Assembly: GCA_023457235.1 (NCBI GenBank)
Contig: JAEWMK010000365.1
Span: 1-12,414 of the forward strand
Reading direction: 5' to 3'
DNA length: 12,414 nucleotides
Origin: Bacillota bacterium
GTDB taxonomy: Bacteria; Bacillota; Bacilli; Bacillales; Bacillaceae_J
The position numbers were made by a program, and so were the translations under genes. Shown in pieces: positions 1-6,018 of this stretch (its first letter is position 1; every line of letters starts with the position of its first letter). The notes beneath the pieces were generated by a model that saw only the letters and a list, made by a program, of their open reading frames with translations, had not been told where the DNA came from and did no database searches.

Positions 1-552
1 GGATATATTACTACACAAAATAAAAACCTGCTATGCACAGAGCTAGGTGAAAAATTAGTAGAAACTTTTCCTATTAAAGATCTTTTTGACCTTGAATTCA
101 CTGGCCGTCTAGAAAAAACGTTGGCAGATATTGAAAAACGAAAATATCGGAAAGATGATTTTCTAAAGATTATCTTTAATTTTACCGTCGATTCAGTAGC
201 CCAAATTAAGACGGACCAAGAAGTGACAATTCACGAAGTGGAATCAGTGAAAAAATCAGTAGAAGCATTGGGAAAATGTCCGTTATGTGGTCATGCAGTA
301 ATTGAAGGTCAAAAGGGCTTTGGCTGCAGCAATTGGAAAAATGGCTGTAAATTTGTAATTTGGAAAAATGATAAATTTTTAGCATCGATGAAAAAGAAAC
401 CAACGAAAACGATGGTTAAAGCACTCCTTAAAAATGGAGTGACTCAGGTGAAGGGTCTAACAAGTAAAAATGGTAATAAGTTTGACGCCAATCTACGCTA
501 TGTGAAAAATCCTGATAATGAATATTTTAGCTGGAAGATGGATTTTAGTTGA
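1..552 (+). CDS. topB: DNA topoisomerase III, C-terminal part (5' end outside window)
   Basis: The frame is open from the first base, so this is the 3' end of a longer gene; 183 residues are visible. Type IA topoisomerases relax and decatenate DNA by single-strand passage in the cytoplasm. The visible part starts in the end of the core fold (GELGEK-like stretch 'TELGEKLVETFPIKDLF', then 'DLEFTGRLEKTLADIEKRK'), which is typical of TopB. It is followed by the C-terminal zinc-ribbon-like repeat with four cysteines at visible residues 93, 96, 109 and 116 (CPLC, then FGCSNW and NGCKF), as in Firmicute TopB proteins. The catalytic tyrosine and Toprim domain lie upstream and cannot be checked. An internal ATG-like start near 121 is not real because the frame continues upstream with conserved sequence. 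The assignment rests on recalled family features, not a search. Confidence 0.9.
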   Translation, partial: GYITTQNKNLLCTELGEKLVETFPIKDLFDLEFTGRLEKTLADIEKRKYRKDDFLKIIFNFTVDSVAQIKTDQEVTIHEVESVKKSVEALGKCPLCGHAVIEGQKGFGCSNWKNGCKFVIWKNDKFLASMKKKPTKTMVKALLKNGVTQVKGLTSKNGNKFDANLRYVKNPDNEYFSWKMDFS

Positions 553-579
553 TGCTTTTTTGGGGAGAGAAGGATCTCG

Positions 580-614
580 ATAAACGCCAGAGTTTACACT
601 GTTCTGGCGTTTAT
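580..614. terminator. Perfect 12-bp hairpin after topB
   Basis: ATAAACGCCAGA at 580-591 is exactly complementary to TCTGGCGTTTAT at 603-614, with an 11-base loop. It sits 27 bases after the topB stop. There is no clean T-run after either arm, so its role as a terminator is unproven. Similarity to the PIN-domain remnant on the minus strand stops at this hairpin, so it could instead mark a rearrangement junction. Confidence 0.4.
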
Positions 615-808
615 TGATTGCTCTAGCAGCTTTTTCGTCAATAGCAACAATTTGAATATCCAGTTCTTTCGCCCCAACGATTACCTCAAGTTCTCCCTCG
701 TGAAGCTTTCCGTATAATTTGTGACCAAATTACTGTTTTCTACCTTCCATAATTTAAATATTTTTTCATTGATCATTGCTTTTAGCTCTATTTTACCATG
801 TCCGCTTA
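613..808 (-). pseudogene. Remnant of a DUF3368-type PIN-domain protein (toxin-like)
   Basis: On the minus strand, 720 down to 613 reads KLYGKLHEGELEVIVGAKEL followed by DIQIVAIDEKAARAIN. This matches the conserved middle and C-terminal part of DUF3368 PIN-domain proteins (L-x-GE-x-E-x-I-x-x-AKEL, then IDE-x-x-AR). Just upstream, 806 to 723 reads in another frame as GHGKIELKAMINEKIFKLWK then VENSNLV, which fits the preceding segment of the same family. The two join if one base is restored at 721-722. There is no start codon, the N-terminal half with the first catalytic aspartate is missing, and the C-terminus runs into a hairpin. This is therefore a decayed fragment. DUF3368 proteins are usually toxins or nucleases paired with a small antitoxin; no antitoxin is visible here. 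Confidence 0.6.
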
Positions 809-817
809 CGGATTCGC

Positions 818-925
818 TTAATACTCCCAGCCAGTAGGAAGACGGTTTGACCGGGGAGACACAATAAACTCTTTTCCATTTGGATACCATTCAAAACCAC
901 TAACATTTTCTTGCGCTATTAAACA
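818..925 (-). other. Short coding-looking scrap, possibly a C-terminal gene fragment
   Basis: The minus strand from 925 to 818 is open and reads CLIAQENVSGFEWYPNGKEF then IVSPRSNRLPTGWEY and a stop. The composition (WYPNGKEF, LPTGWEY) looks protein-like. There is no start codon or ribosome binding site, and a stop lies immediately upstream. It overlaps the beginning of the PIN remnant in a different frame. I do not recognise the family. It may be the tail of a gene lost by rearrangement, or chance. Together with the PIN remnant it accounts for most of the gene-free stretch 553-986. Confidence 0.25.
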
Positions 926-956
926 TTAGTGTAAAACAAGTATTAATAGATTTATA

Positions 957-965
957 TGGTAAAAT
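957..965 (+). promoter_or_regulatory. Candidate extended -10 promoter element
   Basis: TGGTAAAAT (TG, one base, TAAAAT) matches an extended -10 element. No good -35 is seen 16-18 bases upstream. The implied transcription start near 972 would leave a leader of only about 15 bases before the TTG start at 987. The 13-mer GATTTATATGGTA at 949-961 recurs exactly at 5987-5999, ahead of another small exported gene. Confidence 0.3.
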
Positions 966-986
966 ATGTATAGGGAGGGAGAGATA

Positions 987-1543
987 TTGAGTAAAGTTAA
1001 AATAATAAAATATGCTATTGTCTTACTATTCATAATCTCACTTGGTTATAATTATCACCATTACAATAAAAAAATGGTTATATGGAACAACTGGGTGCAG
1101 AAAACCAACGAACTGTAAGAGTTGCGCTCAATGTAATTAGTGATGAAAATACAGACTATTGGATTAATACTTTAAAAGAACAAAAGGGCGATGTTTATTT
1201 AGAACGACATCTTGGGGAACTTAGACAATTAAGCAGTGAGTTTCACGGAATGAGTGGTGAAATGTCATCTATTGGTATGTTAATAGATGACATAATCAAG
1301 CAATATTATGAATTAGAGAATGGCATTAAAAGTGGTAAGAATATTGAGGTTTACAAGATAGCGATAGAAGAAAATAGTCAGTTTATAAGAATGATATTGA
1401 ATCAAATCAACATTGAATTTGGTGAAAATAAGGAATTATGGTACGAAGAGCTATCAGGTTTTCAAACAGAAACACAAAAAGAAATTTGGGAAAAATTTAA
1501 AGAGTTTGACACTCAAAATAAAGAAGTAATTTATTTAAAGTAA
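987..1543 (+). pseudogene. Membrane-anchored, probably coiled-coil protein; frameshifted in an A7 run
   Basis: A strong ribosome binding site (GGGAGG at 973-978, 8-base spacer) precedes a TTG start at 987. That frame encodes a basic N-terminus and one hydrophobic helix (about residues 5-19, IKYAIVLLFIISLG) and stops after 43 residues. The rest of the protein continues in the -1 frame from about 1070 to 1543, reading NGYMEQLGAENQRTVRVALN and onward. Adding one A to the A7 run at 1068-1074 joins both parts into about 185 residues. The C-terminal part is rich in Glu, Gln and Lys and is probably helical. Starting at ATG 1082 instead would give 153 residues but has no ribosome binding site and discards the anchor. 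Family not recognised. Mutation, sequencing error and slippage (transcriptional or replicative) are all possible causes of the break. Confidence 0.6.
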
Positions 1544-1562
1544 CGGTGGTTATAGAAACAAT

Positions 1563-1590
1563 AGAGAACGTCAAAACAGCGGTCTTATTT
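1563..1590 (+). repeat. Decayed copy of the intergenic terminator module (weak)
   Basis: The stretch GAGAACGTCAAAACAGCGG then TCTTATTT resembles the left part of the module at 6683-6740 (GAGATCGTCAAAAGGCG then ATCTTTT). The stem no longer pairs well. It lies in the 69-base gap between two genes. The similarity is suggestive only. Confidence 0.25.
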
Positions 1591-1612
1591 AGAGGAAAAG
1601 GTGTGAAAAGAA

Positions 1613-2014
1613 ATGAGTGATTATATTGTATTGATACCACTTTTTCTTGTTATTATTGCTATGCTAAATCGTTCAGAAGTATTTTCTAAGGTAGCTAAAT
1701 ATATTAGTTTTGGATATTTCTTTGTATTGTCGGTGGTTTTTATTATTGTAAGAGAAAGAATCTACGACCTTTATCATAAGGGTTCACCTATCCCTGATAT
1801 TTATTGGGAAAAGAATTCAAATTGGGCTGATATAGGGATATTTCTGTATTTAGTGCCGACAGCAGTAATATTTCTAATCTTATGCTTAACTTGGTTTAAA
1901 AGTGAGAAAGACTTTAAAGGAAAAATTCTTATGTTTCTTTTCTTTGTAGTTGGGGTGGCATTCCTTTTTGGTTATTCCTTTTTCTTTAGTATGAGTTTAG
2001 GATATTCACCATAA
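1613..2014 (+). CDS. Four-helix integral membrane protein, unknown function
   Basis: The 133-residue product has four hydrophobic segments at about residues 4-19, 27-47, 71-94 and 104-126, joined by short polar loops. The longest loop (48-70) is charged and aromatic (RERIYDLYHKGSPIPDIYWE). The ATG at 1613 is preceded by AGGAAAAGG about 12 bases upstream; an upstream GTG at 1602 leads straight to a stop. The gene lies 69 bases after the frameshifted gene and about 100 bases before the SLH-domain gene on the same strand, so it may share a transcript with one of them. No family motif is recognised. It resembles the small, poorly conserved membrane proteins found in accessory strings of Bacillaceae genomes. 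Confidence 0.7.
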   Translation: MSDYIVLIPLFLVIIAMLNRSEVFSKVAKYISFGYFFVLSVVFIIVRERIYDLYHKGSPIPDIYWEKNSNWADIGIFLYLVPTAVIFLILCLTWFKSEKDFKGKILMFLFFVVGVAFLFGYSFFFSMSLGYSP

Positions 2015-2050
2015 AGTAATTTTTTACAATACATCCTTTTATAAGTCATT

Positions 2051-2107
2051 CTCCCACAAGAACACTATATCTTTGTTGTTCTAATGTATTTAGACTGTTT
2101 TTGGGAG
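2051..2107 (+). promoter_or_regulatory. Possible leader structure masking a ribosome binding site
   Basis: CTCCCA at 2051-2056 is complementary to TGGGAG at 2102-2107, which contains most of the Shine-Dalgarno sequence of the next gene (GGGAGGGG, 2103-2110). The pairing can extend with bulges through AAGA against TTTT. A competing hairpin is possible between AGAACA (2059-2064) and TGTTCT (2077-2082). This could give translational control, but a chance pairing cannot be excluded. Confidence 0.3.
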
Positions 2108-2116
2108 GGGTTCTAA

Positions 2117-4063
2117 GTGAATCTAATAAAAAGATGTATTGTATTATTCTTGCTTGTTTCAGGAATTTTAGTTCAAATAAATGTAGATAAAGGTAATGCA
2201 CAAATGCCACGGATAGATTTAGGAACAGTTTCAATAAATGACTGGGCTTATGATCAATCAAGTGGCTATATTTATGCCATTACATCTACGAATAAACTCC
2301 TTTATATTAATACAAAAAGCTTCAAGATTGACCATGAACTTGCCATTTCTTCTAGCCAAAGTGCTGTTGATATTGAAGTTTATGAAGGTAAAATATATGT
2401 ACCAATATGGAAAGAGAAGAAAGTACTAATTGCCCAAGCATCTTATGACGGGCAATTTGAAGAGATAACACTAAATAGTAGTCCCTATGAGATTGAAATT
2501 GGCGATAATCAGTTATTTTATGTTGATAAAGAAGGAAATCAAACCGTTTGGGCCTATGATTTAAGTACAGCTAAAACTGAAACGGTGGGTGCGTATTATG
2601 AACCGGCACTATTGTATGATGATGCGAAAGATTCTTTGTATATAGGAGAAAATGCCATCGAACACAATATTCGCTTATCATCAATTAAAGTAAAAAATAA
2701 TCAATTTATTCTGGAACAGTCAATTGATCTCGAAAGTTATTATGCCGCTCACAAAATTTTATTAGTTGGAGAATATTTATATTTTGGTCAGTATCAATTG
2801 GATGTAAGTGGTCCTTTTAAAGTTGTAAAAGAATTTGATGAAAGAATAAGAAACGCATCAAAAGATTTTGCTGTTGATTATGAAAATGAAATTTACCAAC
2901 TAAAAGAACCCTATTCAAAAGGGTCAATGAAGATCATTCTTTCGTTACTTGAATTTTTACCTAATGGAAAAATTATTATCTATACTCCATATATGGAAAA
3001 ATCAATCTATTTGATTGATTCTGCAAATTCTCTATTGGATTTTAACTTAGACGAATATTTAAATGATTTTGCAATTCCAGAGGATCTTGCCAAATATTCT
3101 CCACCAGACATTGAAAACCATTGGGCATATGACAATTTGGATGACTTTGTGAGTGCAGATCTTCTAAAAGGAATAAAGGATGAAGCTGGGAATGTGCTGG
3201 CCTATCCCAATAAATCGATAACACGTGCTGAATTTACGACATTGCTTGTTCGAGCGCTAGATTTGAAACAGCCTAAAGGTGCACCTAAATCTTTTAAAGA
3301 TGTAAAGGCAAATGATTGGTTTAGTGAACCAGTTCGGATTGCAAGTTCGTACGGAATTGTGGGCGGTTTTGAAGGGGGACTGTTTAAGCCGAATGAAGAA
3401 GTTAAACGAGACCAAATTGCTTCCATGATTGTTCGAGCTTTTGAATCAAAGATTAAGTTGGGTACAGGTACTCCTATAAACTTTACTGATGTTCCAAACT
3501 ATTGGGCGAAAAAAGTGATAACGGATGCTAGTGCTCTTGGCATTGTTGTTGGTAAAACAAAAACAACTTTTGCACCTGCACAATCGGCTACTCGTGCTGA
3601 AGCTGTAGTTATGCTGTATCGTGCTCTTCATCAAGAAACAGGTCAGCAACCGGAGCAAGTGGAAATAGAAAAGATTGTTTTAAACTATAGAAAGAAGATA
3701 GATCTTAATATGGCTGCACAAGATTTTCAAAAGGTACAACAGACCATTGATCAATATACAACAGGTTTTTTTCATGCAACAAATGAATTAGACCTAGAAT
3801 TAATCCATCATTTAAAAAGTAGGGGCGTAAACACTAGTGCAACACTTAACGGCGAATTAAGAGCGGAAGTTATTGACATTGGACCACGTTTTGCGGTTGT
3901 TGAACTTACAGGGGGACAATATACTTACCGTTTTGAGAAAAATGGTCTATCAACAAGCGAAACAGTTGACTCGGATGGGATACTTTATTTAAAGAAAACC
4001 ACAGATGGAACTTGGAAAATTTATAATCATTTTGTTAATGATCCGGAAAATGTGTTAATGTAG
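2117..4063 (+). CDS. Exported protein with propeller-like N-terminal region and three S-layer-homology domains
   Basis: The GTG start at 2117 follows GGGAGGGG with a 6-base spacer. The 648-residue product has a signal peptide (KRCIVLFLLVSGILVQ, about residues 5-20). Residues about 35-310 carry short beta-strand-like repeats (SGYIYAITSTNKLLYI, GKIYVPIWKEKKVLIA, NQLFYVDKEGNQTVWAYDL) that suggest a beta-propeller. Three SLH domains follow at about 328-383, 391-444 and 454-505, with ITRAE at 368-372, the divergent VKRDQ at 429-433 and ATRAE at 491-495. SLH domains bind secondary cell-wall polymer, so the protein should sit on the cell surface. The last 140 residues form an unrecognised alpha/beta domain ending in YLKKTTDGTWKIYNHF, reminiscent of an NTF2-like fold. 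A terminator follows directly, so it is probably transcribed alone or with 1613-2014. Confidence 0.85.
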   Translation: MNLIKRCIVLFLLVSGILVQINVDKGNAQMPRIDLGTVSINDWAYDQSSGYIYAITSTNKLLYINTKSFKIDHELAISSSQSAVDIEVYEGKIYVPIWKEKKVLIAQASYDGQFEEITLNSSPYEIEIGDNQLFYVDKEGNQTVWAYDLSTAKTETVGAYYEPALLYDDAKDSLYIGENAIEHNIRLSSIKVKNNQFILEQSIDLESYYAAHKILLVGEYLYFGQYQLDVSGPFKVVKEFDERIRNASKDFAVDYENEIYQLKEPYSKGSMKIILSLLEFLPNGKIIIYTPYMEKSIYLIDSANSLLDFNLDEYLNDFAIPEDLAKYSPPDIENHWAYDNLDDFVSADLLKGIKDEAGNVLAYPNKSITRAEFTTLLVRALDLKQPKGAPKSFKDVKANDWFSEPVRIASSYGIVGGFEGGLFKPNEEVKRDQIASMIVRAFESKIKLGTGTPINFTDVPNYWAKKVITDASALGIVVGKTKTTFAPAQSATRAEAVVMLYRALHQETGQQPEQVEIEKIVLNYRKKIDLNMAAQDFQKVQQTIDQYTTGFFHATNELDLELIHHLKSRGVNTSATLNGELRAEVIDIGPRFAVVELTGGQYTYRFEKNGLSTSETVDSDGILYLKKTTDGTWKIYNHFVNDPENVLM

Positions 4064-4089
4064 TGATTTAATTAAATAATACTGATTGT

Positions 4090-4135
4090 AATGCAGCTAA
4101 TCCTGTTTTTTTCTAAGGATTAGCTGCATTTTATT
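4090..4135 (+). terminator. Strong intrinsic terminator after the SLH-domain gene
   Basis: AATGCAGCTAATCCT (4090-4104) pairs perfectly with AGGATTAGCTGCATT (4116-4130), a 15-bp stem with an 11-base loop, followed by a T-rich tail (TTATTGTTT). It starts 27 bases after the stop codon. The T-rich loop and A-rich left flank would also allow some activity in the other direction. Confidence 0.85.
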
Positions 4136-4165
4136 GTTTAGGGCAAAACTCCTGTTTATGTGGCA

Positions 4166-4250
4166 ATAAATTTACAAATTTATCGTTTTTAGGAGAGAAG
4201 ACTCCCACCTCAAGGAATGAGAAGGGCGGAGCCCAATGAGTAGGTGGGAG
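4166..4250. mobile_element. Palindrome-rich element, possibly an IS200/IS605-type end or derived mini-element
   Basis: Two palindromes lie side by side: ATAAATTT/AAATTTAT (4166-4173 and 4176-4183), and a larger imperfect hairpin with arms CTCCCACCT (4202-4210) and AGGTGGGAG (4242-4250). Inside the larger one is a small GGGC-GGA-GCCC hairpin (4224-4234). Subterminal imperfect hairpins of this kind are typical of IS200/IS605-type ends, where they also form the 3' part of TnpB guide RNAs. No transposase is present. The nucleotidyltransferase reading frame on the minus strand loses its family sequence about 25 bases away, which fits insertion of an element there. Exact ends are not defined. The identification is inference. 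Confidence 0.35.
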
Positions 4251-4274
4251 ATGAATCGCCTTCGGAAAAGAGAT

Positions 4275-4370
4275 TGCAACCGAACCCAAAATTCGTACGT
4301 TTTGAATACCGTGCTCTTTAGCTAATTTCAAAATTAGGTCACGCTTTCCTTGAAGAACATCATATAACAT
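4275..4370 (-). pseudogene. 5' stub of a MNT-type nucleotidyltransferase (antitoxin-like) gene
   Basis: On the minus strand, ATG at 4370 begins MLYDVLQGKRDLILKLAKEH then GIQNVRILGSVA. This is the N-terminal helix and first strand of minimal nucleotidyltransferases (MNT domain), ending in the GSVA of the GSxARGE motif. The following family residues (RGE, then SDIDLLV with the catalytic aspartates) are absent. Instead the frame runs through the palindromic element until a stop near 4131. Only 32 of roughly 100 family residues remain, so it cannot be active. MNT proteins usually pair with a HEPN toxin, and no HEPN gene is seen. The surrounding gene-free stretch 4064-4615 otherwise holds the terminator, the palindromic element and, at 4371-4571, AT-rich sequence with nothing recognisable except CGGTCTTTTTTGTT near 4499, a possible trace of the intergenic module. 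Confidence 0.6.
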
Positions 4371-4571
4371 AAAACGTACCCCGCATTCTCAGCACTTTTA
4401 TAATCATTTTATCATTTTCTGAAAATTGACTGTTAAAAATCCCTGTTAAACATTCTTTTTCTGTGACACATATTTGTACGACTAAGCACAGTTAATGACG
4501 GTCTTTTTTGTTAAAGATGAGATTAACTTAACATTTTTTTGGAAAATATGCCCTAATTTTGATCTGATTAG

Positions 4572-4580
4572 TGATAAGAT
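4572..4580 (+). promoter_or_regulatory. Candidate extended -10 promoter element
   Basis: TGATAAGAT (TG, one base, TAAGAT) lies 35 bases before the GTG start at 4616. No clear -35 is visible at 16-18 bases. It would drive the small-membrane-gene unit 4616-5901. Confidence 0.35.
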
Positions 4581-4615
4581 AAAAAGTAAAGTGATTGTAA
4601 TTAGGGGAGATCGTT

Positions 4616-5020
4616 GTGTATTGGATTGCAATAGTAATTTATTGTTTATTACTAATTGGAACTTTTATTTTTGAAAAAGTAATCATCAAGAAATTTAATC
4701 TGCCTAAAAAAATTAAATATAATAACAAGTTTCATAAAAATCAAACTCTTATAGAAATTATATTTGCAGTCATATTTATAATTAGTGCAGTAATGTCAAG
4801 CATTACAGTTTACGATTCCAGTAATTATAGACCTCTAAATCCTATTCCTTTTTATTTATGTATTGCATTATATATGCTAGTGTTATCTGGGTTTAAGGGT
4901 TTTATGGCGGAAAGATTTGCAAAAGAGTCAAAGGAACACTATATCCATTTTGCTTACGCAGTATGGAATCCAATAATGATCATAGTTTGTTATCATACTA
5001 CGAAGTTGTTTTTTAGTTAG
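4616..5020 (+). CDS. Four-helix membrane protein, DUF4181-like
   Basis: The GTG start at 4616 follows AGGGGAG with a 7-base spacer. The 134-residue product has membrane segments at about residues 2-20, 44-64, 78-94 and 111-127. After the first helix comes the basic stretch FEKVIIKKFNLPKKIKYNNK. Before the last helix is the motif GFKGFMAERFAKESKEHYI (92-110). Both resemble the DUF4181 family of Bacillaceae membrane proteins, which have an R-x-x-ME-x-K/R-F-x-KESK-x-YI element before the last helix. Function in that family is unknown. It is first in an apparent operon, followed after 25 bases by the gene at 5046. Family membership is from recalled motif shape; a profile search could overturn it. 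Confidence 0.75.
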   Translation: MYWIAIVIYCLLLIGTFIFEKVIIKKFNLPKKIKYNNKFHKNQTLIEIIFAVIFIISAVMSSITVYDSSNYRPLNPIPFYLCIALYMLVLSGFKGFMAERFAKESKEHYIHFAYAVWNPIMIIVCYHTTKLFFS

Positions 5021-5045
5021 TATTTATTTTAAGGGGGGCTTTTAA

Positions 5046-5246
5046 TTGGAATCGTTAATCATAATCGGTTATGGTTTTTTGTTTCTTTTTGCGCTGTTTC
5101 TAATTATTAAAAAAGCTGTTTCCGAAGGAATTGATTCTTCGAAAGAAATTAAAAAGTTAAAAAATGAAATAATACATTTAAAGAAACAATTGAAATCGGA
5201 CCGTCAATTCGAACAAAGGAATCATTTATTTAATAAAAAAGTGTAA
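5046..5246 (+). CDS. Small single-pass membrane protein with a coiled-coil tail
   Basis: TTG at 5046 is chosen as start because AAGGGGGG (5031-5038) precedes it by 7 bases. The 66-residue product has one N-terminal membrane helix (about residues 3-22, SLIIIGYGFLFLFALFLIIK). A charged helix follows (EIKKLKNEIIHLKKQLK, about 34-50) with heptad-like spacing of Leu and Ile, so the cytoplasmic tail probably oligomerises or binds a partner. It sits 25 bases after the DUF4181-like gene and 39 bases before the frameshifted gene at 5286, and is probably co-transcribed with both. Family unknown. Confidence 0.65.
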   Translation: MESLIIIGYGFLFLFALFLIIKKAVSEGIDSSKEIKKLKNEIIHLKKQLKSDRQFEQRNHLFNKKV

Positions 5247-5285
5247 TTTGGTTTAAAGGTAAATATAGATATCGAGGGGATACCA

Positions 5286-5557
5286 ATGGAAATTGAGATT
5301 GTTTTATTAGCGATTGTTTGTTCTTTAATATTGGCATATATATTTCATTACTTTCAGAAAAAAGGAAATTTTAATAAGCATATAGGGGAAGTGTTCTATA
5401 CTATACTATACTACTAACTGTTTCTATAGTTTTATTCCTGATCAGCGTTATCGTTGGAAGATGGAATGGTTTATTTATAGCTGGAGTAGGAGTTTATTTA
5501 TTTTTTCCTTCATTATTTGGCTATATTTTTACTAAAATTCTTAAAAAGTATTATTAA
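5286..5557 (+). pseudogene. Small three-helix membrane protein, frameshifted by a 5-bp tandem repeat
   Basis: ATG at 5286 follows GAGGGGAT. The frame gives a first membrane helix (EIVLLAIVCSLILAYIF) and then stops at 5415 after 43 residues. The stop lies directly after three tandem TATAC units (5397-5411). Removing exactly one unit restores a continuous frame to the TAA at 5555. The result is an 88-residue protein with further helices (TILLLTVSIVLFLISVIV and GLFIAGVGVYLFFPSLFGYI) and a basic tail KILKKYY. The hydrophobic continuation in the shifted frame strongly supports the reconstruction. The layout is loosely like YesK-like small membrane proteins, but that link is weak. The lesion could be a fixed mutation or a reversible slipped-strand switch. 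Confidence 0.65.
5397..5411 (+). repeat. Tandem repeat (TATAC)x3 inside a coding region
   Basis: Three exact TATAC units, followed by TAC, lie at the frameshift point of the gene at 5286. Two units give an intact reading frame and three give a stop at 5415, so a one-unit change switches the gene on or off. Confidence 0.9.
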
Positions 5558-5611
5558 ATCAAGAGATATTAGCGGAATTTTTGGTGAGTATCTTAAACAA
5601 GGGGGATGAAA

Positions 5612-5901
5612 GTGCTTAAAAGATATTCTTGGAGAAGTTACGGCTTTTTGATTATAAGTTTACTGGTTTCTCTTTCTATGATTCTTTTAGATCCGATTGC
5701 TGTGGCAACAACAGTGCAAGTTGGTTCTTTGATTGTTATTTTTATCCTTGTGGCTACTTTAGCTTCCATTGTGCTTGCAGTTTTGACTTTTTCAAATAAG
5801 AACGAAAAGAAAGGTATAGCTGTTATCGGATTGGTTTAACCATTATCAATATTACAATCATAATTTTTTTCTTATGGTTTGGGGCAAATTTCGTACCTTA
5901 A
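5612..5901 (+). pseudogene. Small three-helix membrane protein, frameshifted near its 3' end
   Basis: GTG at 5612 is preferred over ATG at 5606 because the AAGGGGG ribosome binding site (5599-5605) directly abuts the ATG but is 6 bases from the GTG. The frame encodes two membrane helices (YGFLIISLLVSLSMILLDPI and SLIVIFILVATLASIVLAVL), then NKNEKKGIAVIGLV and a stop at 5837. In another frame from about 5830 the sequence continues as IGLTIINITIIIFFLWFGAN then FVP and TAA at 5899. This is a clear third membrane helix. Adding one base near 5828-5830 joins them into about 97 residues ending inside the terminator hairpin. The helix-loop-helix pattern with a KKG-x-A-x-x-GL turn is common in small Bacillus membrane proteins. 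Even without repair the first 75 residues could be made. Confidence 0.6.
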
Positions 5902-5915
5902 CATACGAATTTTTT
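5890..5915 (+). terminator. Intrinsic terminator at the end of the 4616-5901 unit
   Basis: TTCGTA (5890-5895) pairs with TACGAA (5904-5909), followed by six T residues (5910-5915). The stop codon of the repaired gene (5899-5901) lies in the loop, which supports that reconstruction. The stem is short. Confidence 0.6.
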
Positions 5916-5994
5916 GCATGGGTAGTAATGAAGGAGTGCCTTTTGCTTATTTAAGTTAAGGGCAGATTGGTTGACCAAGGATAATGGATTTATA

Positions 5995-6003
5995 TGGTAG
6001 AAT
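5995..6003 (+). promoter_or_regulatory. Candidate extended -10 element and degenerate intergenic module
   Basis: TGGTAGAAT fits an extended -10 element, in the same 13-base context (GATTTATATGGTA) as at 949-961. Just upstream, TTAAGGGCAGATTGGTTGA (about 5951-5975) resembles the core that follows the terminators at 6683 and 7819. The spacing to the ATG at 6019 is very short, so the promoter reading is uncertain. Confidence 0.3.
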
Positions 6004-6018
6004 GCCGGGGAGATACTG

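Noticed and set aside
206..403. Minus-strand open frame inside topB
   Set aside because: It lies antisense to conserved topoisomerase sequence, has no ribosome binding site and has biased, low-quality composition.
1082..1543. ATG 1082 as the true start of an intact 153-residue protein
   Set aside because: There is no ribosome binding site, and the upstream frame has both a strong site at 973 and a membrane anchor that joins after one indel.
4455..4480. TGTGACACATATTTGT as a possible Fnr/Crp-type operator
   Set aside because: Only the left half-site fits, and it lies about 145 bases from the next gene with no supporting promoter.
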